From: Dryomyza anilis
Taxonomy: Eukaryota; Arthropoda; Insecta; Diptera; Dryomyzidae
NCBI GenBank assembly: GCA_951804985.1
Contig: OX638131.1
Span: 43,784,621-43,848,620 of the forward strand
Direction: 5' to 3'
Length of the DNA stretch: 64,000 nt
The translations under genes were made by a program, and so were the position numbers. The first letter of the stretch is position 1; the number at the start of each line of letters is the position of its first letter. This document shows, piece after piece, positions 59,023 to 64,000 of this stretch. Under the pieces are notes generated by a model that had not been told where the DNA came from, did not search any database, and saw only the letters and a program-made list of their open reading frames with translations.

Positions 59023-59665
59023 TTATATCCCGTTCTCACTGGGCGTTAAATTTCAATCATTTGCGTAATTTCTTCTCAAATGTCATACAAAATCCCATAC
59101 AAAACAAAATAACTCAACTTGCGTAATTCTTTTTAAATTACTCCACAAATTACTCAAAAATGTTTGAAAATAATCTCAGTATGAACGGTCACAACGTTTT
59201 TGACAACCAAAAATGTAAACAAGACAATTTTTAGTCATCTGTTTTTGTAAATTATGCACTTTTTTTAAATAAAATAATAATTTTAAGATATAGTCTTAAC
59301 GTGCTCAAGGTCCAGTCAGTACAAATTGGGTGTTTTGTACCAACAATTAAAACAACAAACCATTCTGAAACAGCTGTACGATCTGCCACTCAATGCATTT
59401 TGCCAATTGTTTGTTGTTTTATTTGTTGGTACAAAACACCCAATTTGTACTGACTGGACCTTGAGAACGTTAAGACCATATCTTAAAATTATCAAGAGGT
59501 CGTAAAACAAAAACAATTAAAATAATAATTTTAACATTAGAAAAACGTTAATAGAGTAAATGGAGACCAAATTGAAATACAAACAGCATTTTTACGGATT
59601 TATTTAGAAGTGTTCACAAAATTAACAACGCAAAATAACGCAAAGTCTAATGTGAACGGATAAAG
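59023..59665. mobile_element. MITE with CCGTTCTCACT ends, carrying a second MITE
   Basis: Ends TTATATCCCGTTCTCACTG and, inverted, TTTATCCGTTCACATTAG. Both arms have TTGCGTAATT / TTGCGTTATT motifs. The hairpin element at 59278-59492 is inside. Confidence 0.6.
59278..59492. mobile_element. near-perfect hairpin MITE
   Basis: Two arms of about 85 bp (GGTCCAGTCAGTACAAATTG, GTTTTGTACCAACAA) are almost exact inverses around a loop of about 45 bp. They start and end at TAATTTTAAGATAT, with TA at the borders. It is non-coding. Confidence 0.85.
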
Positions 59666-60194
59666 ATAGTCACGAAATGTCAGTGATTTTGGCTGAGTCA
59701 GAACATTGAATTAGGAAATATAATTGTGGTTCTCAGAGTACGATTTATTTCTTGAAAATTTAAAAATCTGATATAAACCACCAAACCGAAAACAATTATT
59801 TCAATCACTGCTCGGATGTTGTCGAATGATTCAAAATTTTAAAAGTAAATGAGAATTAAAAATTTCACTTATACAAGGAAAACCGTGTGGATAAAAAGAT
59901 AATATTTAGCGGTCAGCAATAAATAGTTTTAGCGGTCCACAACATATTAGCGAAAATAATTTAATGATATAACTAAATGTAATCGCCTAAACTGTGGATT
60001 TAATTCAAGCCGAATCTATGCCAATTTCCAAAGTGGTAGACATATTCATTGAATTTATTAGATTCTGGAGTTGTCCTATTATAATGAAGACACTTAAAAT
60101 TTAATTTTAATTAGAGACTTATGCCGTTTCATTTTCTCGACAATATGACTACAGTATCTCGCCATAAAAATAGAAACACTTTGATATTTCTATA

Positions 60195-60889
60195 TTTTTA
60201 TACCCTACACTAAGAGTGAAAGGGTATATTCAGTTTGGTACGCCGTTTGTAACACCCTGAAAAAAGCATCTCCGGTATGGAAAAGTATATATATTCTTGA
60301 TCAGCATGACCTCCTGAGTCGATGTCCGTCTGTCTGTCCTTCTGTCTGTCTGTTGAAATCACGATTACAGTTGAAGAGCTAGAGCAATGAAACTTTAGAT
60401 TTAGATTACTTATATATCTAAGCTGTCTGAACAAGAAAATTGGCATGATCGGTCTATTGTGACCTGAGAACCGATTACTTATGTTCAAATACCTCACATA
60501 AAATTTACATCTACAAATCAATTTTACTGTATACGTACTTAGGTAAAATTTTTTGGTCAAATATGTATTGACATTTTGCTCAAATACATGACAATAATGT
60601 TTTCCAACGAAACGACTTGTGGTTCCCAAAAAAAAAATCGAAATCGGTACACCTACCCATTTGTAAATATGGGTATCAAATGAAAGAAAATTCTTCAGGG
60701 ATGGAAAGTTTGTAGTTATTTTCAGGATTCGTATACCCTGGTGACCTATATACCACTTTGAATGGTAACCACACATATGTGTAGGGTATTTATAGTCGGC
60801 TTAGACCGACTATACTTTTGATAACCCTAACTATCATAATAACACCAAATTTAAAATTTCCCATGTGATCTAACCTTCCCAATTGGTTT
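60195..60889 (+). mobile_element. INE-like repeat, copy F, full length
   Basis: The only complete copy in plus orientation. It starts TTTTTATACCCTACACTAAG, has the CTGTCTGTCC microsatellite at about 60330 and the palindrome TATAGTCGGCTTAGACCGAC at 60793, and ends CTTCCCAATTGGTTT. A 188-codon minus-strand frame (60776-60210) is absence of stops rather than a protein. Confidence 0.78.
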
Positions 60890-61405
60890 CTTATTACAAG
60901 GGAACCAAATTTTGTAAATACTTACCGTTTTGGCGCTCAGCGCCAAAACGGCCTAACCCACAAATATTTCGAAATTCAGGAAACAGAAAAATGTTAATGA
61001 TCATATTTTAAAATACTTTAGTTCGTTGCATTTTAGATAAATAAGATGTTGGTGTATATTTTTATGCTAATAATAGTAACAAGAACACTTATATTTAAAT
61101 AAGAAACCTTAAAATACATACTAAAAAAAAAGTGAATGTGGCTTAGGCCACTCTGGCATTCATTAAATTTTAAAAATTTTGTTTCCAACTGCTTGTTAGG
61201 CCAATTATGTCTGAAAATGTAAGAATTTTGTATTATTTTATAATTTTATATAGCGTAGATAATCATTCATCCAGCACCATCTTTGCTTGAGAATTTGTTT
61301 TCAATTAATTACTAAATGAATTGATAGGTGGTATATAATTTTTTTATTCTTGCAGATCTTAATATTTATTTTCATTAGTATGGATTCCGTTTGGGTACAG
61401 TGAAT

Positions 61406-62040
61406 TCAAACCAATTTGTATGAATTTCTTTTTGAAATGTCTAATTCTTTGAACATGGCATCTTCCTTATTGGAATACTTAAATGTTATTATATGTCGAT
61501 TTCCGTTTTCAAATCGAAGCCATTGAATATTAATCCATTCTATTTCTATTTTTGTGTGTTTCCAATGATGCCATTTTTTCAAATCATTATCTGATATATT
61601 AATTTTAAGTTTCAATAGTTGACTATAAATTGCATATTGTTCTCATTGTTATATTTCTATTTGGTCCATTGCATTGATCACTGTACATTATAACTTTCTG
61701 ACTCTCAACATAATTTTTTAAATGATGAATAATGGAATATCCTATTTCTTGTGGTTCTCTTGAAGGCATCATGAATACCATACAGCATGCCCACAATTGT
61801 CTTTTGTAATAGGCTATTCCTGTAGATAAGACCGGAGTTGACAAAGTCTTCAATAGATCAAAAGTAAAAGCAGTATATTCATCGTTACTCCTTTTGGAAC
61901 TGCACTCCAGATATAGCAGATTCCGCTATATACTTATGTACATCTCTTTCAGTTGTAAGGAGTTCCTTCTTAGCCGTTTTGTATTCTAAATTTGCTTTAT
62001 GTGAGTCGCATTTTATTCTCATGTAATCATATTATGGGCT
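61406..62040 (-). pseudogene. decayed transposase-like ORF of an insect repeat family
   Basis: Three pieces in order: CDSHKANLEYKTAKKELL with ERDVHKYIAESA (about 62030-61890); YTAFTFDLLKTLSTPVLSTG, AYYKRQLW, REPQEIGYSIIHHLKNYV, IMYSDQCNGPNRN (about 61880-61625); and WINIQWLRFENGN, ITFKYSNKED, LDISKRN (61600-61410). This order recalls proteins multiplied in aphid and other insect genomes with AYYKRQLW and YSDxCxGxNRN motifs, probably a DDE-type nuclease. The family is not named with confidence. Frame shifts and stops make it inactive. Confidence 0.6.
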
Positions 62041-62094
62041 GCTTAAGAAATTGACAGAACATCAGCAAACTGTTCGTTCAATTTTGATATGTAC

Positions 62095-62385
62095 TATGCA
62101 GATCGGTTGCTCAGAGGTTAGTGCGCTGTACTGCGTGCCGAAAGTTCGCGTAACACAGGTTCAAATTTGTGCTGGGACTACTAAATCTTTTCTTAGAAAA
62201 AACATTTTTCTATACCGTGCTACCTCTCGGTAGACAATCGCAAACCTCCGAGAGTAAACACTTTCATGAAAAGCTCTCTCCTCGCCGGATTCGATATTAC
62301 AGAACAAATATACAAATACAAATATAACGGTGAGGGAGCTCGGCCCTTGATCTTCAGGACTATAGCGCATAACTATTATTATTAT
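62095..62385 (+). mobile_element. tRNA-derived SINE, diverged full-length copy
   Basis: GGTTGCTCAGAGGTTAGTGC, the B-box remnant CAGGTTCAAAT, CGTGCTACCTCTCGG, CAAACCTCCGAGAGTAAAC and ACTATTATTATTATG follow the family order. Imperfect TATGCAG / TATGCTTGCAG lie at the borders. It interrupts the GGCGCTCAGCGCC element. Confidence 0.82.
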
Positions 62386-62671
62386 GCTTGCAGACGTATC
62401 GGTAATAGCTTACATTAATTAAAGTGTTTAAGCAATTAAATAAATTTGGCCTATCAACAGAATATAAAATTTTATATAAATAAATCTGGTCTTCACATTT
62501 TTTTAATTTTATGAAATGCCAAAAAAAAACTATCGCTTACCAGAGTACAACCAAAGCTTGTTAAACTTAGCCACTCTAATATACTTATAGATTTAATAGT
62601 CGCGAATCGAACTGCATACTCAGCTCAATATTTTTAGCAATGTGGATTAGGCCGTTTTGGCGCTGAGCGCC

Positions 62672-63218
62672 TCATATGATCCAGTTTTTATAAAAATAAT
62701 CGACGCAATTAATTTATACAAAATGAGGTAAATTTCAATTCAAATATCTTTTTCATACGGTGTGTCATAAATTTGAAAAAATTATAGCATTCATATTTAT
62801 CACAATAGGATCAGAGAGTATATATTTGATATAGAGATTCCTTCCGAGTTTGCTGGCGTCGCTGCCGAAAATATTGGTTATGTGGAAGTGGAATTTTACA
62901 GATTGAAGTTAACAAAGGAAAACAGTGCACAAAACTGGATCTGTCCGCGGATAATTTGCAACCAAACTTACCAAGATATTTTGCAATCCAACGCCTTATA
63001 AATTTTAATTATTTTTCTGGCCAAAAATGTGGCAGAAAACATCAGAATATTGATAGGATATCAAAGGCAATTCATAATGAGCCCATGTCATGGCAAACAA
63101 AAGTGTGCTCATATTGAAATCATGTATTGTAAGTTTTTTGTAAACGCGCATATTCTATTCAATTTCACATCACACAAATATGTTTTTATGAAGCTCATAT
63201 TTGCCTCATTCCTATTTC
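62672..63218. other. no gene seen
   Basis: AT-rich spacer or intron. Nothing recognisable. Confidence 0.4.
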
Positions 63219-63495
63219 ATAATATAATAATAGTAACTTCACCATTTGAGCTGTGCGAGTTATATTTGTACTCAAATTGGTGGGACCTACAGTTTATTGC
63301 CGAATCCGAACGGCGGGTGAGAGCTTTTCATAGGCAATGTTTTACTCTCGTAGGTTTTCCATTTACTGCTGAGAGGTAGCGTCGCATAGAAAAATGTATT
63401 CTATGAAAAAGATGTTGGTAGTCGCTGGGGATCGAACCGCGGACCTTTCGGCTCGTAGTCCAACGCACTAACCAGACGAGCTACCGACGCTACTT
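63219..63495 (-). mobile_element. tRNA-derived SINE, well preserved
   Basis: Minus-strand copy whose head reads inversely as GGATCGAACCGCGGACC (B box) and TAACCAGACGAGCTACC (A box). Body and tail match the copies at 18901 and 25013. Flanks TTTCATA / CTTCATA may be the target duplication. Confidence 0.85.
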
Positions 63496-64000
63496 CATAC
63501 TTTGATATTTTATATATGCCGCATTTATAAAACATTTTGTGATTTTTAAACAAATTTTATATTGGAATCTTTTTCACAACATACAAGTATTTCTTGATAA
63601 CTGTAGGTACACATATTAAAAATGTCCAACAATTGCGAACCATCCTTCTCTTTTATTTCATACTTGTGGAAGAACGATAATCTTTTTGCGACTTTCAAAT
63701 AAATCAGATGGAAATTTAATTGATCTCGTTACATTCAGCTATGAAGATAATTTATATTAATAATAAGGTTTCTAGATAATGCAATATTGAATATTAACAT
63801 TACCTTTTTTAATTGGATTCCTTTATTTAACTGCTTTCTTTTGCATTAAAACATATTTTTTCTTATTTTAAGAAATTTGAAAACGCCTACCAAAATTAGA
63901 TTCAATGAGAATCACGGCATGATAAATAAATGATTTAAGTATGATTTTTAAAACATTTTTTACTCATATTTGTGTCATAGAATGTGCTATGATTGATTTT
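63496..64000. other. no gene seen
   Basis: AT-rich to the window edge. Upstream GRAMD1 exons, if close, would lie beyond. Confidence 0.4.

Larger units (their letters stand above)
60932..62671 (-). mobile_element. DNA transposon with GGCGCTCAGCGCC ends
   Basis: Both ends begin GGCGCTCAGCGCCAAAACGG and continue CCTAAYCCACA, exact inverses over about 31 bp with one difference. The left end is itself extended into a 27-bp palindrome (60926-60952). It contains a decayed transposase (61406-62040) and a later SINE insertion (62095-62385). No target duplication is evident. The superfamily is not identified. Confidence 0.75.

Noticed and set aside
60210..60776. 188-codon minus-strand frame in INE-like copy F, with related short frames in copies A, B and D
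   Set aside because: The frames are broken at different points in each copy and have no domain. They reflect shared repeat sequence, not protein conservation.

Overview
The window is AT-rich animal nuclear DNA from a fly (Diptera, most likely Brachycera). The main grounds are: one multi-exon gene with clean GT-AG introns that encodes a fly-type GRAM/VASt protein; a second coding exon full of CAG/CAA repeats; and repeats that resemble the Drosophila INE-1/DINE-1 (Helentron-associated) class. I cannot name the species. There is no sign of prokaryotic organisation.

Genes. Both supported genes are on the minus strand. From about 58.0 down to 44.6 kb lie the last seven coding exons of a GRAMD1/Aster-family sterol transporter. 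They join in frame into 856 residues in the order GRAM domain, serine-rich linker, VASt/ASTER domain, His-rich linker, one membrane span, C-terminal tail. The first exons lie beyond 58 kb, probably off the right edge. Between 29.4 and 28.3 kb is one long poly-Gln/Ala/Thr exon of a gene I do not recognise. Its remaining exons would lie to the left, perhaps outside the window. A GAGA-rich, non-repetitive segment at 30.3-30.66 kb could be its promoter.

Everything else is intergenic or intronic DNA dominated by mobile elements, several of them nested. I count seven hAT-like insertions in five terminal families (2.1, 2.7, 15.5, 19.6, 22.4, 36.5, 47.3 kb), each with an exact or one-mismatch 8-bp target duplication. 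Six large INE-like copies and several fragments share a 24-bp palindrome and sub-terminal inverted repeats. A tRNA-derived SINE family has about ten copies or pieces. Other elements are three copies of a foldback element, two ITmD37E mariner elements inside GRAMD1 introns, two Tc1/mariner deletion derivatives with CAGGGTGGTCC ends, the 3' end of a non-LTR retrotransposon, and several MITEs.

The least ordinary objects are: (1) a foldback element at 39.6-40.7 kb built from 31-bp tandem repeats in inverted arms, whose period leaves all three frames open; (2) a hammerhead-ribozyme-like core at 20.18-20.23 kb, perhaps the end of a Penelope-like element inside a hAT copy; (3) a 1.74-kb transposon at 60.9-62.7 kb whose ends are palindromic (GGCGCTCAGCGCC) and which carries a decayed transposase of a little-described insect family; and (4) two AT-rich satellite arrays in separate introns of GRAMD1.

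I read all of this by eye. Ends of diverged repeats are approximate, and family names rest on remembered hallmarks rather than database searches.
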